Assembly (NCBI GenBank): GCA_017445925.1
Contig: JAFSRW010000012.1
Span: 1-44,643 of the forward strand
DNA length: 44,643 nt
DNA from: Bacteroidaceae bacterium
GTDB taxonomy: Bacteria > Bacteroidota > Bacteroidia > Bacteroidales > Bacteroidaceae
Direction: 5' to 3'
Below are positions 22,469 to 31,072 of this stretch, piece by piece (the stretch's first letter is position 1; each line of letters starts with the position of its first letter). The position numbers and the translations under genes are program-made. The notes beneath the pieces are model-generated. The model was not told where the DNA came from. It worked only from the letters and a program-made list of their open reading frames with translations, and did no database searches.

Positions 22469-24016
22469 ATGAAGCAAACGGAATATCGGGAGCCTCTATT
22501 TCTTTTCCTCTTCGCTGTACTCATTACCACATTGTTCAGTACATGCTCTTTTCTATATCCACTGAATCCATGGGATGATGCTAACGTATATATGACCATT
22601 GGCAATGCTATGCTCAGCGGCAGAGAACTTTATGTTGATATCTTCGACCATAAAGGGCCCGTGCTATATCTCATGCACGAAATAGCGGCTATATTGTCAC
22701 GCGACAGCTTTGTGGGAATATATCTGGTAGAAATCTTTTGCAGCTTTATCTTTATGTGGTATTCGCTGCGTACTATGCGTCTCTTCACCTCCTCAAAAGT
22801 TGCTTTGCCACTCACATTTCTTTTGGGTTGGCTTACCTTGTCTTCCGATCTGTTCTATTATGGAGACAGTGTTGAAGAATTCTCCTTGCCCATTCTGGCT
22901 CACTGTCTGTACTTTATGCTCCGATTTGCCAGAAACCGCCAAACTCCGCTTTGGTGGCAGGCGCTTATCATGGGAGTAGGTTTAGGCCTTATCTTTTGGA
23001 CTAAGTTCAACATTTTGTTTTTCTATATTGGAGGCGCCATGGCACTTACCTTTATTGCCTGGAGACATCAACAGTTTAAGGAGTTGCTGCACACTATACG
23101 ATTTGTATCTTTTGGTTTTGTTTTAGCAACAATTCCTGTCTTGGCATATTTCATAGCACACGGAACAGTTAATGCACTCTTTGAAGCATACTTTATGGTT
23201 AACATTTTCCAATATCATGGGACAGCCACTAATGGCGAGCCAGACTTTTGGTGGTTCCCACTCATGAAACTTGCTATCTGGGCAGTGTGCACGCTTCCTA
23301 TTTTCCTTGCAAAAGCACGTTGGGAAGTAAAATTACTGATATTTGGAACATACAGTGTTCTTTTGTTTTCATTTGCCACAATGACGGTACAATTCTATTA
23401 TTTTCTGTTGATGTACGTTTTCTCTCCGCTTGTTATCTATTTCTTCCGGAATCATACGCCATCCGTACGGACTTATTTAGTGATTGCACTCATAGGCACA
23501 GCATCTGCTGCTACCAACTGGAATATTGTTACACTCCTGAACGGGACATTTCCTCAGCGTGTTCTCGAGATGGCTGAAATAATAAATGCCGACAAAAGCG
23601 AAGATAGCGAAGTGCTTACTTTTAGTTCTTACGACACAGGCATTTATCAGCACACACATCACTTGCCACCAAATAAGAATTTCTTTATGTCGAGCATTCT
23701 TGACCCAGAGATCCGAAAGGAACAAGCAGATTGGGTTGCCTCAGGTAAAGTGCGCTACCTGGTACGCGAAATTGGTGCTATCATAACCTGCCATGAGTAC
23801 TATGATACTCCTATACCAGACAACTACCGTTGTATATATGACGAGGAAGAGTTATTCCGCTACCGTTTAATAACTACACCACACAAGTTCCTGTGGAATC
23901 TCACCTACCCTCGTGTGTTGCTTAAATATGTTATGGAACCTGTTACCGTAAACCAACGTATGCTGATATACGAGAGAATGACGCAAGAAGAAAACACGAG
24001 AAAAAGTCTAGACTAA
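22469..24016 (+). CDS. GT-C type membrane glycosyltransferase-like protein
   Basis: A 515-residue protein with about ten membrane helices in the first 360 residues and a soluble C-terminal part. The first periplasmic loop carries NPWDDANVYMTIG and DIFDHKGP, a pattern seen in ArnT/PMT-like GT-C enzymes that use a polyprenyl-phosphate-linked sugar; the Asp pair is the likely catalytic site. It probably adds a sugar to a lipid or protein on the periplasmic face. The facing GtrA gene, whose family moves such lipid-linked sugars, supports this. Donor and acceptor cannot be told. Confidence 0.75.
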   Translation: MKQTEYREPLFLFLFAVLITTLFSTCSFLYPLNPWDDANVYMTIGNAMLSGRELYVDIFDHKGPVLYLMHEIAAILSRDSFVGIYLVEIFCSFIFMWYSLRTMRLFTSSKVALPLTFLLGWLTLSSDLFYYGDSVEEFSLPILAHCLYFMLRFARNRQTPLWWQALIMGVGLGLIFWTKFNILFFYIGGAMALTFIAWRHQQFKELLHTIRFVSFGFVLATIPVLAYFIAHGTVNALFEAYFMVNIFQYHGTATNGEPDFWWFPLMKLAIWAVCTLPIFLAKARWEVKLLIFGTYSVLLFSFATMTVQFYYFLLMYVFSPLVIYFFRNHTPSVRTYLVIALIGTASAATNWNIVTLLNGTFPQRVLEMAEIINADKSEDSEVLTFSSYDTGIYQHTHHLPPNKNFFMSSILDPEIRKEQADWVASGKVRYLVREIGAIITCHEYYDTPIPDNYRCIYDEEELFRYRLITTPHKFLWNLTYPRVLLKYVMEPVTVNQRMLIYERMTQEENTRKSLD

Positions 24017-24429
24017 CCGTTTGACTTTTTCTTAGAGAATTTTACCACAGTGCGTATCACCAAAAAGTTTGTAACGGCGCTGATAATGGCCATAGGTATA
24101 TAAGCTATGGAATCGTCCCATTCGAAGACTTCAACAAACAACCACATCAAACCCATTCGTACCACAAAGAGGTTAAACATGTGGGCACCTATAATTCCTA
24201 CAAAGTTGTGCGCAGAAGGAGAAGTCTTAAACGTCCAGTAAATGGTAAGAAAATAATTGGCACAAAGTGAGATAAGGTAGCCAGAAACAAGGGCAACCTG
24301 ATAAGGGGCAAAAAGGCGTACAATATAGAATACTATTGCATCAATAATGGCACACGTGCCACCCACGATGCAGAAACGTATGAATTGCCGCGTCTCAGTA
24401 TGGTTAATAATTTCCTTTGCTTTTCCCAT
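24013..24429 (-). CDS. GtrA-like membrane protein
   Basis: A 138-residue protein with four membrane helices in the GtrA pattern (FIRFCIVGGTCAIIDAIVFY opens helix 1). GtrA relatives are thought to flip polyprenyl-phosphate sugars across the inner membrane. It ends the envelope operon 3 nt after murI, and its last 4 nt overlap the convergent GT-C-like gene. Confidence 0.85.
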   Translation of the reverse strand: MGKAKEIINHTETRQFIRFCIVGGTCAIIDAIVFYIVRLFAPYQVALVSGYLISLCANYFLTIYWTFKTSPSAHNFVGIIGAHMFNLFVVRMGLMWLFVEVFEWDDSIAYIPMAIISAVTNFLVIRTVVKFSKKKSNG

Positions 24430-24432
24430 TTT

Positions 24433-25281
24433 TTATTCTAAGTAGACTCTTTTTGCCGTGAGCGATTCACCCATAAAAGCTGTGGCTTTACATTGAAATG
24501 TCTCTGCCTGTTCTGTAGTCAGGAAACGCGTGGAGCCTCCGCAAGTAATTCGCTCAGCCATCTCTTGATGTCTTTTCAAATAGTCCTGCAAACTGTTTGC
24601 CACATAAAAACCCTGCTCTATAACATGCACACCTGATGGCATGTATTTGCGAATCTTGTTCAGCAATAACGGATAATGTGTACAACCCAGAATAACGCTG
24701 TCAATCTGCGGATCACGAGTGAGCAGGCTATCGATATTCTTTTTGACAAAGTAGTCGGCACCCGGTCCATCATACTCATCATTCTCCACCAATGGCACCC
24801 ACATTGGGCAGGCTTCACCTGTGACTTTTATATCGGGGTGTAACTTAGCTATTTCCAAATCGTAAGTTGCACTGCGTATGGTACCCATTGTTGCCATAAT
24901 ACCCACATGACGACTATGGGAAATATCCCCCACAACCTCAACCGTAGGTCGAATCACTCCTAATACGCGACGTTGTGAATCCATTTGCGGAAGGTCGTTT
25001 TGTTGAATGCTACGTAGGGCTTTGGCGGAAGCTGTATTACAACCCAATATTACCAAATGACATCCCTGCTCAAAGAGATACCGGACCGCTTGCAACGTAA
25101 ATTCATATACAATATCAAAAGAACGTGTGCCGTATGGAGCACGAGCGTTGTCCCCAAGATACAAATAATCATACTGCGGCATTAACGAACGTATCTGCCG
25201 CAGTATAGTTAAACCACCATAGCCCGAGTCAAAAATTCCTATCGGACCGGGATTTTGTGGAAATTTATTCGTTTTGTTCAT
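24433..25281 (-). CDS. murI: Glutamate racemase
   Basis: A 282-residue MurI that makes D-glutamate for peptidoglycan. GIFDSGYGGLTI opens the fold, and the two catalytic cysteines are Cys81 (LGCNTASA) and Cys200 (LGCTHYPLL). The ATG at 25281 is preferred; the reading frame continues up to a TTG at 25320, but the extra residues do not fit the family. The chosen start overlaps the end of the third skp gene by 17 nt. Confidence 0.95.
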   Translation of the reverse strand: MNKTNKFPQNPGPIGIFDSGYGGLTILRQIRSLMPQYDYLYLGDNARAPYGTRSFDIVYEFTLQAVRYLFEQGCHLVILGCNTASAKALRSIQQNDLPQMDSQRRVLGVIRPTVEVVGDISHSRHVGIMATMGTIRSATYDLEIAKLHPDIKVTGEACPMWVPLVENDEYDGPGADYFVKKNIDSLLTRDPQIDSVILGCTHYPLLLNKIRKYMPSGVHVIEQGFYVANSLQDYLKRHQEMAERITCGGSTRFLTTEQAETFQCKATAFMGESLTAKRVYLE

Positions 25282-25795
25282 CTTGAGATGACTCTGCAAC
25301 CCCAAGCTTCTGGCGTACAATTTCTGTTACGTCCACACCCACCACGGGATTAATATACGGGCAAGCGTTGTCGTCTGTATTTAGGATAAAACCATATCCA
25401 TACTCTACACCAACTTCCAGAAGCACTCGGTTCAGTTTCTTCTGAACCTCAGCAATCAGGTCCTTCTCTGCCTGAGCCAATAGGCCTTGCACTTGTACAC
25501 GGAAGGCAACGCCATTGTCCATCAGTGTCTGAAGTTCTGCCTGACGCTTCTGCATAATAGTCTGAGGAAAGTCCTTTTGCCCCTGCAAGAAATCCACAAA
25601 TTTCTTCTGGAACTCAGCTTCTCCTCTGGCCGCCTCCTCATCATACTTGGCTTTCAGGGTTTGCAGTTCCTGCATAGCCTGCGTATACTCAGGCATTTCC
25701 TTAATTACCTGCTGATAGCTCAAATAGCCAAACTGAATTTGTGCCGAAGCAATTACAGGGAGTAGGACAAAGAGGAATAAAAATAGGCGTTTCAT
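25265..25795 (-). CDS. Skp/OmpH periplasmic chaperone, third copy
   Basis: A 176-residue OmpH/Skp family protein with a signal peptide (1-18), a beta strand core (FGYLSYQQVIKEMPEY) and a long coiled-coil arm (about 38-115). It ends with a hydrophilic SSQDEQNE tail. Skp trimers hold unfolded outer-membrane proteins on the way to BamA. Sequence differs strongly from the other two copies, so the three may have split roles or form mixed trimers. Confidence 0.88.
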   Translation of the reverse strand: MKRLFLFLFVLLPVIASAQIQFGYLSYQQVIKEMPEYTQAMQELQTLKAKYDEEAARGEAEFQKKFVDFLQGQKDFPQTIMQKRQAELQTLMDNGVAFRVQVQGLLAQAEKDLIAEVQKKLNRVLLEVGVEYGYGFILNTDDNACPYINPVVGVDVTEIVRQKLGVAESSQDEQNE

Positions 25796-25812
25796 ATTCC
25801 TTTTTTTATTTA

Positions 25813-26313
25813 TTACTGAATACCAACCTCTTTCTTGATCTGATCTGAGATGTCAGTACTCAACTGAGTATTAACAAATGGTATTGCACCTATGTTGAGG
25901 TCAACAACGTATACATAGCCACCAGCTTCACCTATTTTCTTTACGGCAGCCATAACCTTCTCGTTAATAGCACCCAGTTTTTCCTGGCGAGCCTTCTCTA
26001 ATGCTTGCTGATTGTCCTGGTATGACTGCTGCAGACGCTGGTAAAGGTCCTGTAACTCCTGCTCACGGCGCTGGCGTACATTCTCCAAAAGGTTAGCCTG
26101 CTCTTTCTGATATTCATCACCTTTCTTCTGAAGTTCTTCCTGCATCAGTTTCATATCGTCCTCATACTGCTTTGCCATAGCCTGAATTTCCTCAGTGGCA
26201 GTTACATACTCCTTCATATTCGGAAGAATGTCAGCGCTATTGAAATGAGCAAACTTCTGGGCACTTAAACTCAAGGGAGCTATCATCATGATAGCAATCA
26301 TAAATCTTTTCAT
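25813..26313 (-). CDS. Skp/OmpH periplasmic chaperone, second copy
   Basis: A 166-residue Skp-like protein: signal peptide (1-18), FAHFNSADILPNMKEY at the core start, a charged coiled coil at about 35-120 with many Q, E and K residues, and the closing strand AGGYVYVVDLNIGAIPFVN. It lies 17 nt before the third copy, and its signal peptide differs from those of its neighbours. Confidence 0.9.
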   Translation of the reverse strand: MKRFMIAIMMIAPLSLSAQKFAHFNSADILPNMKEYVTATEEIQAMAKQYEDDMKLMQEELQKKGDEYQKEQANLLENVRQRREQELQDLYQRLQQSYQDNQQALEKARQEKLGAINEKVMAAVKKIGEAGGYVYVVDLNIGAIPFVNTQLSTDISDQIKKEVGIQ

Positions 26314-26359
26314 AATCTTTTATTTATTTTATTGTTATTGTTTTCGTTATCGTTTTCAT

Positions 26360-26866
26360 TTAATTATACCCCAACTTGGTAAGCACCTCATTAGAGATAT
26401 CTATCTTTGGGTTTGCGTATATAATGCCAGCATCACTGGCGCGGTCTAAAATCAAGCTGTATCCTTTTAGGTCAGAGATATCTTTCACAGCATTGTATAT
26501 CTCATCCTGAATAGGTGCCATCAGACTCTCACGTTTCTTATAAAGTTCACCTTCAGGGCCAAAATATTTTCTCTTAAGCTCTGCAGCTTCCTTTTCCTTT
26601 GCTACGATGGCCTCCTCACGTTGGGTTTTCTGTTCATTGCTCAGGAAAACAGCCTCAGACTGATAGTTTTTATACAATGTCTGCGCCTCTTGTGTCAGAG
26701 CATCTACCTCAGCTTGCCATTTTTTGCTTACCTGATTTAACTGTTCATTTGCACGTTCATAAGCAGGAACATTCTTCAATATGTATTCCATATCTATCAA
26801 GGCAAACTTCTGGCCCATGGCATTAGCACTTGCCATAACCATTAAAATCAAAAATAGCTTCTTCAT
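26360..26866 (-). CDS. Skp/OmpH periplasmic chaperone, first copy
   Basis: A 168-residue Skp-like protein directly after bamA. It has a signal peptide (1-18), FALIDMEYILKNVPAY, a coiled coil (about 38-115), and the closing LKGYSLILDRASDAGIIYANP typical of OmpH. The gap to the second copy (26314-26359) holds an approximate 6-nt repeat built on TTATTG and TTTTCG. Confidence 0.9.
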   Translation of the reverse strand: MKKLFLILMVMASANAMGQKFALIDMEYILKNVPAYERANEQLNQVSKKWQAEVDALTQEAQTLYKNYQSEAVFLSNEQKTQREEAIVAKEKEAAELKRKYFGPEGELYKKRESLMAPIQDEIYNAVKDISDLKGYSLILDRASDAGIIYANPKIDISNEVLTKLGYN

Positions 26867-26892
26867 ATGCGTAAACTTATGATATGTTATTA

Positions 26893-29520
26893 TTAAAATT
26901 CTTGTCCCAATACAAAGTGGAAGTGACTTCCGCTATATGTCTTGCTTCCGAAGACAGAGTCAAAACCGTATGCCCAGTCTATACCCAACATACCTACCAT
27001 AGGCAAGAAGATACGTACGCCCAAGCCGGCAGACTTCTTCATATCGAAGGGATTAAACTTCTTCACTTCGTTCCACGCGTTACCGCCTTCTAAGAAGGCC
27101 AAGCCATAGATGTTCGTGCTAGCTCCCAGTATAAAGGGATAACGTAACTCTACAGAAAAACGGTCGTATGCATAACCGGCATAACCATTCGGCGTAAGAG
27201 AGCCATTGTCATATCCGCGCAAACCGATAGTTTCTGTTGCATAAGTATAACTGTATCCGCTCATACCATCACCTCCAACATAGAAGGTCTCAAACGGAGA
27301 ACGTTTGTTCTTATTATAATGACCAAGCAATCCGAACTCTACGCGAGTAGAGAGAACAAAACACTTGTTGCCACCAGAGAGAGCTGTATAGGTGCGATTT
27401 CTGAATTTCCACTTATGATACTCCACCCATTTATGTTTCTCTTGCATCTCCTGTTGATAGGTCTCGCTATAAATATCGTTCCCAAGTTTTGAATAGTCTT
27501 TCTTATCAAACAGGCTATAAGGAGGAGTCAGTGACACACTCATTATGAACTCAGAACCGCTACGGGGATATATGGGATTATCCGTATTGTTTCTACTCAG
27601 CGTCAACCCCAAACTGATGTTGTTACAATTACCGTTATTTATAATAAAGTATTGCCAATCCTTCATCATGTAGCGAATATAGCTGAGCTCTGCAGTAAGA
27701 TTGAAGTAGTCATCAGGCCAACGCAAACGCTTTCCCCAACCCACACTCAGGCTGAAGGTCATGAACGATTTGTCTGGATCATAATAATTCTCGTAATAAT
27801 TATAGCCGTATCCGGTACCCATACCATACAAGAAACTGCTGTAATAGTTGTTGTAATAGGCCGAGTTATAGTAGTTGTCACTAATATCTGTCTGCTTACT
27901 GAATGAAGCTCCAATACTTAATGTATTAGGACGTTTGCCGCCAAACCAAGGATTAATATAGCTAACACTGTAACTCTGGAAATACCTACCGTTAGTCTGA
28001 CCGCTGATACTGAATGTCTCTCCGTTACCCTGAGGCAAAAGACCACGTCTCATGCCATTTTTCTTAAATAGGTTGGCCATGCAGAAATTGGTAAACTTCA
28101 AACCAATTCTTCCTACTACACCTGTTTGACCATATCCCAAAGAGAATTCAATCTGGTCGCTACTCTTGGAGGTCAAACCCCAGTTTATATCCACTGTACC
28201 ATTGGTAGCATCCGGTTGAATATCCGGATTAACGCTTTCGGCATCGAAATGGCCCAATGATGCAATCTCACGATATGAACGCATCAATGCATCCTTAGAG
28301 AACAGGTCGCCAGGCTTGTTTTTCAATTCGCGACGTATTACATTCTCGTAAACACGGTCGTTTCCTGTTATTCTGACATGGCTGATGTGAGCCTGAGGAC
28401 CTTCATAAATTCGCATTTCCAAATCTACGGAATCCTCTACCACATTAACAACAACGGGGTCTAACTTGTAGAAAACGTAACCATTATTATAATACAAATT
28501 TCCAATGGCGTCATTATCGGCAACAAGTCTGTCATTCAGATGTTTCTGATTATACACGTCACCCTTCTTCATTCGCAGTTCTTCGCTAAGGCCCTCTGTA
28601 GGATATAGTGTATTACCCACCCATTCTATGTTTCGAACATAATATTTCTGTCCCTCTTCTACCGTCAGATAAATATCGACATTATTACCAAAGGGGGCTA
28701 TACTGTCTGATACCAATATGGCGTCCATGTAACCCAGCTCCCCATATTTTTCCATCAGATTCTCTTTCGCCTCCTTATATTTTGCATCTGTAAACTTCTT
28801 GTTGCGGAACCAGCCCGCCATAGATCCTTTTTCATGAATTTTCTTCAGGACACCAGGTTTTATCAAGTTACCTTTAATCTTTGCAGTTGCCAGATTCTGG
28901 TTTCCAGAAATATAGATTTTATGAACCTTTACTTTATCCTTCTTATCGACGTTGACATCCAAAATCACCTTATCCGGCTGACTGGCATCATCACGCTGCA
29001 TGATACTAACCTCAGCATTCTTGAAACCCTTCTCGTCGAAGTATCTTTTGCACAACAGTTTCGCACGGTCTAACATATTTGGGGTTAACTGGTTCTCTTT
29101 TATCAGTCCCAGCTTCTCCTGCAAGTCATCACGCTCACTTTTTCTTACACCATTATAGTTTATCTCAGATATTCTTGGTCTTTGAACCAGTTGTATATGC
29201 AAATACACCGAATCGTTTACCAGACTGTCCACACTGATGGAAACATTGCTGAACAATCCATTTCTCCAATAGCGCTTGACCGCCTTTGTAATCTCCTCGC
29301 CAGGTATAGTTATCGACTGGCCGACCGTTAAACCACTTAGTCCTATCAGCAGATAATCATCATAATTCTTGACGCCATCCACAGTAATATTTCCTATATA
29401 ATAAGTGCGCGGGGTGCGACTATAGTCTATTGTCGGATTTATCTCACGCTGCCCAACCTGTCCAAATACATCCGGCAGCAGCGTAATGAATAATAATATA
29501 ACAAGGTATATTCTTTTCAC
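26893..29520 (-). CDS. bamA: Outer-membrane protein assembly factor BamA
   Basis: An 875-residue BamA/Omp85. Signal peptide (1-20), then five POTRA repeats (about 35-440; examples start at ITVDGVKNYDDYL and VRITGNDRVYENVIRRELK), then the 16-strand barrel (about 470-875) with the closing motif FHFVLGQEF ending in Phe. It inserts barrels into the outer membrane. An unusual tyrosine/asparagine-rich segment lies at about residues 545-582, probably an extracellular loop. Followed by three skp genes and preceded by uppS, so this is the core of the envelope operon. Confidence 0.96.
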   Translation of the reverse strand: MKRIYLVILLFITLLPDVFGQVGQREINPTIDYSRTPRTYYIGNITVDGVKNYDDYLLIGLSGLTVGQSITIPGEEITKAVKRYWRNGLFSNVSISVDSLVNDSVYLHIQLVQRPRISEINYNGVRKSERDDLQEKLGLIKENQLTPNMLDRAKLLCKRYFDEKGFKNAEVSIMQRDDASQPDKVILDVNVDKKDKVKVHKIYISGNQNLATAKIKGNLIKPGVLKKIHEKGSMAGWFRNKKFTDAKYKEAKENLMEKYGELGYMDAILVSDSIAPFGNNVDIYLTVEEGQKYYVRNIEWVGNTLYPTEGLSEELRMKKGDVYNQKHLNDRLVADNDAIGNLYYNNGYVFYKLDPVVVNVVEDSVDLEMRIYEGPQAHISHVRITGNDRVYENVIRRELKNKPGDLFSKDALMRSYREIASLGHFDAESVNPDIQPDATNGTVDINWGLTSKSSDQIEFSLGYGQTGVVGRIGLKFTNFCMANLFKKNGMRRGLLPQGNGETFSISGQTNGRYFQSYSVSYINPWFGGKRPNTLSIGASFSKQTDISDNYYNSAYYNNYYSSFLYGMGTGYGYNYYENYYDPDKSFMTFSLSVGWGKRLRWPDDYFNLTAELSYIRYMMKDWQYFIINNGNCNNISLGLTLSRNNTDNPIYPRSGSEFIMSVSLTPPYSLFDKKDYSKLGNDIYSETYQQEMQEKHKWVEYHKWKFRNRTYTALSGGNKCFVLSTRVEFGLLGHYNKNKRSPFETFYVGGDGMSGYSYTYATETIGLRGYDNGSLTPNGYAGYAYDRFSVELRYPFILGASTNIYGLAFLEGGNAWNEVKKFNPFDMKKSAGLGVRIFLPMVGMLGIDWAYGFDSVFGSKTYSGSHFHFVLGQEF

Positions 29521-29550
29521 AATTATTACCTTAAGTCTGTCTCTTTTTGT

Positions 29551-30297
29551 TTACTTCTTTTCCTCTTCCACTTGTTCACCTGTCTTACCAAATCTGCGCT
29601 GACGTCTTTGGTATTCGGCAATCGCTTTATGCAAATCCTCTTCCTTGAAATCAGGCCAGTAGGTGTCACAGAAATAAAACTCGCTGTAGGCACATTGCCA
29701 CAAAAGATAGTTACTGATTCTGAGTTCGCCTCCCGTGCGGATAAGCAAATCAGGATCTGTCATAAAGCTTGTCTCCAAATGGTCTGATACATATTTTTCA
29801 TCTATCTCCTCCGCCTTGACCTTTCCAGCAGCAGCATCTCTTGCTACCTGTTGCATGGTCTTGGTCAGTTCCCACCGACTGCTATAGTTTAGAGCCGTAA
29901 CAGCAGTCATTCGGGTATTTTTGGCCGTATGCTCCATACACTCTTCCAGACGAGTTCTGGCATGCTGAGGCAGACGTGTAATATCACCAATTAAGCGGAA
30001 ACGTACATTATTCTTCATAAATATCTCGTCTTCCAACTTAGTGGCTATAAGGTTCATCAGTGCCTCAACCTCAGGCTCAGGCCTGTTCCAGTTTTCCGTA
30101 GAAAAGGTGTACATTGTCAGGTATTTAACACCCAAACGTGCACATTCCGATGTAATGCGAGTAACGGTCTCCACTCCCTCAACATGTCCTGCCGAGCGAG
30201 GCAATCCTTTCTCCTTTGCCCATCGTCCATTACCATCCATAATAATGGCTATAGACTCAGGAATATTATTCATGTCGAGTTCTATCTTTTTTCCCAT
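29551..30297 (-). CDS. uppS: Isoprenyl transferase (undecaprenyl diphosphate synthase)
   Basis: A 248-residue cis-prenyltransferase that makes the undecaprenyl carrier used for peptidoglycan and surface glycans. [10 protein letters not shown] (Asp21), [22 protein letters not shown] and [19 protein letters not shown] are the family motifs. It lies 30 nt upstream of bamA. The C-terminus has a short basic/acidic tail ([10 protein letters not shown]). An internal ATG at codon 9 is an alternative start. Confidence 0.95.
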   Translation of the reverse strand: MGKKIELDMNNIPESIAIIMDGNGRWAKEKGLPRSAGHVEGVETVTRITSECARLGVKYLTMYTFSTENWNRPEPEVEALMNLIATKLEDEIFMKNNVRFRLIGDITRLPQHARTRLEECMEHTAKNTRMTAVTALNYSSRWELTKTMQQVARDAAAGKVKAEEIDEKYVSDHLETSFMTDPDLLIRTGGELRISNYLLWQCAYSEFYFCDTYWPDFKEEDLHKAIAEYQRRQRRFGKTGEQVEEEKK

Positions 30298-30331
30298 CGA
30301 ACTTATTTTATTATCAACTTGTCAACTTTTT

Positions 30332-31072
30332 CTAATTATTGCACTTTCTCAACTTAGGCATGAACTCATACGTCAAGTACACCATCGTAAAGTTGTAGCA
30401 GTCTTTATTCTTCAGACCAATACTCTTTATTCCGTATGGATGTGCCAACTGAGTTGTTCCCTCTGGCGTAGCATCCAGCCTGTCGCTTGTAGTAAAGCGC
30501 ATGGTCCACTCAAAACCAATGTTCAGACGTGGTTTCAGTTTGTATTTTACTCCCACTCCCACAGGCAAGCACAAGGCAGCGCATGCACTGGCTCCACCTC
30601 CCATACCTACCGTCATACCTATACCGGCCAATGCGTATGGCGTAATTCGTTTCAAATCCTTATAACCTGCTCCCATACCGAAGCCCCAGAAATTCATTTC
30701 AAACTGAGCTCCAATATCCAGCACATTGCGCGAGAAATCTATCTTTACCGGTGTGCCGCCCTCTATAGTCCCGCTTAATGGATCCAGAGGAATAAAACCG
30801 TCAACACTTCCGCTAAGATGGCCCATTGCTATATTCATCTTCACAGCCATTCTGGGGTTTAAGATGCGCCTGGCAGTAACGCCACCCATAAAGCCCATGT
30901 GGGCATACGGGGTACTGTTAGCGTCTCCCAGATAGAAGCATGTTCCTATGGCAGCTCCCAAATCCATCTTGTATTCCAGTTCCTCAGCATTCAGCCGGGC
31001 AGGAAAGAAACACAACAGGAAGAGCAAAGCTATTGACGCACAAAGTCCAGTCTGTTCAGTTTTCCTCGCCAT
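30332..31072 (-). CDS. porG: PorG-like outer-membrane protein (DUF6089)
   Basis: A 246-residue outer-membrane barrel with a signal peptide (about 1-28). MDLGAAIGTCFYLGDAN, GVTARRILNPRMAVKMN and YKLKPRLNIGFEWTMRFT match the DUF6089 family, to which PorG of the type IX system belongs. In Porphyromonas gingivalis, as I recall, porG also sits between a lipoprotein gene and uppS-bamA-ompH, which supports the name. PorG is thought to link the PorK/PorN ring to the outer membrane. Its first 43 nt overlap the end of the DUF6242 gene in another frame. Confidence 0.8.
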   Translation of the reverse strand: MARKTEQTGLCASIALLFLLCFFPARLNAEELEYKMDLGAAIGTCFYLGDANSTPYAHMGFMGGVTARRILNPRMAVKMNIAMGHLSGSVDGFIPLDPLSGTIEGGTPVKIDFSRNVLDIGAQFEMNFWGFGMGAGYKDLKRITPYALAGIGMTVGMGGGASACAALCLPVGVGVKYKLKPRLNIGFEWTMRFTTSDRLDATPEGTTQLAHPYGIKSIGLKNKDCYNFTMVYLTYEFMPKLRKCNN

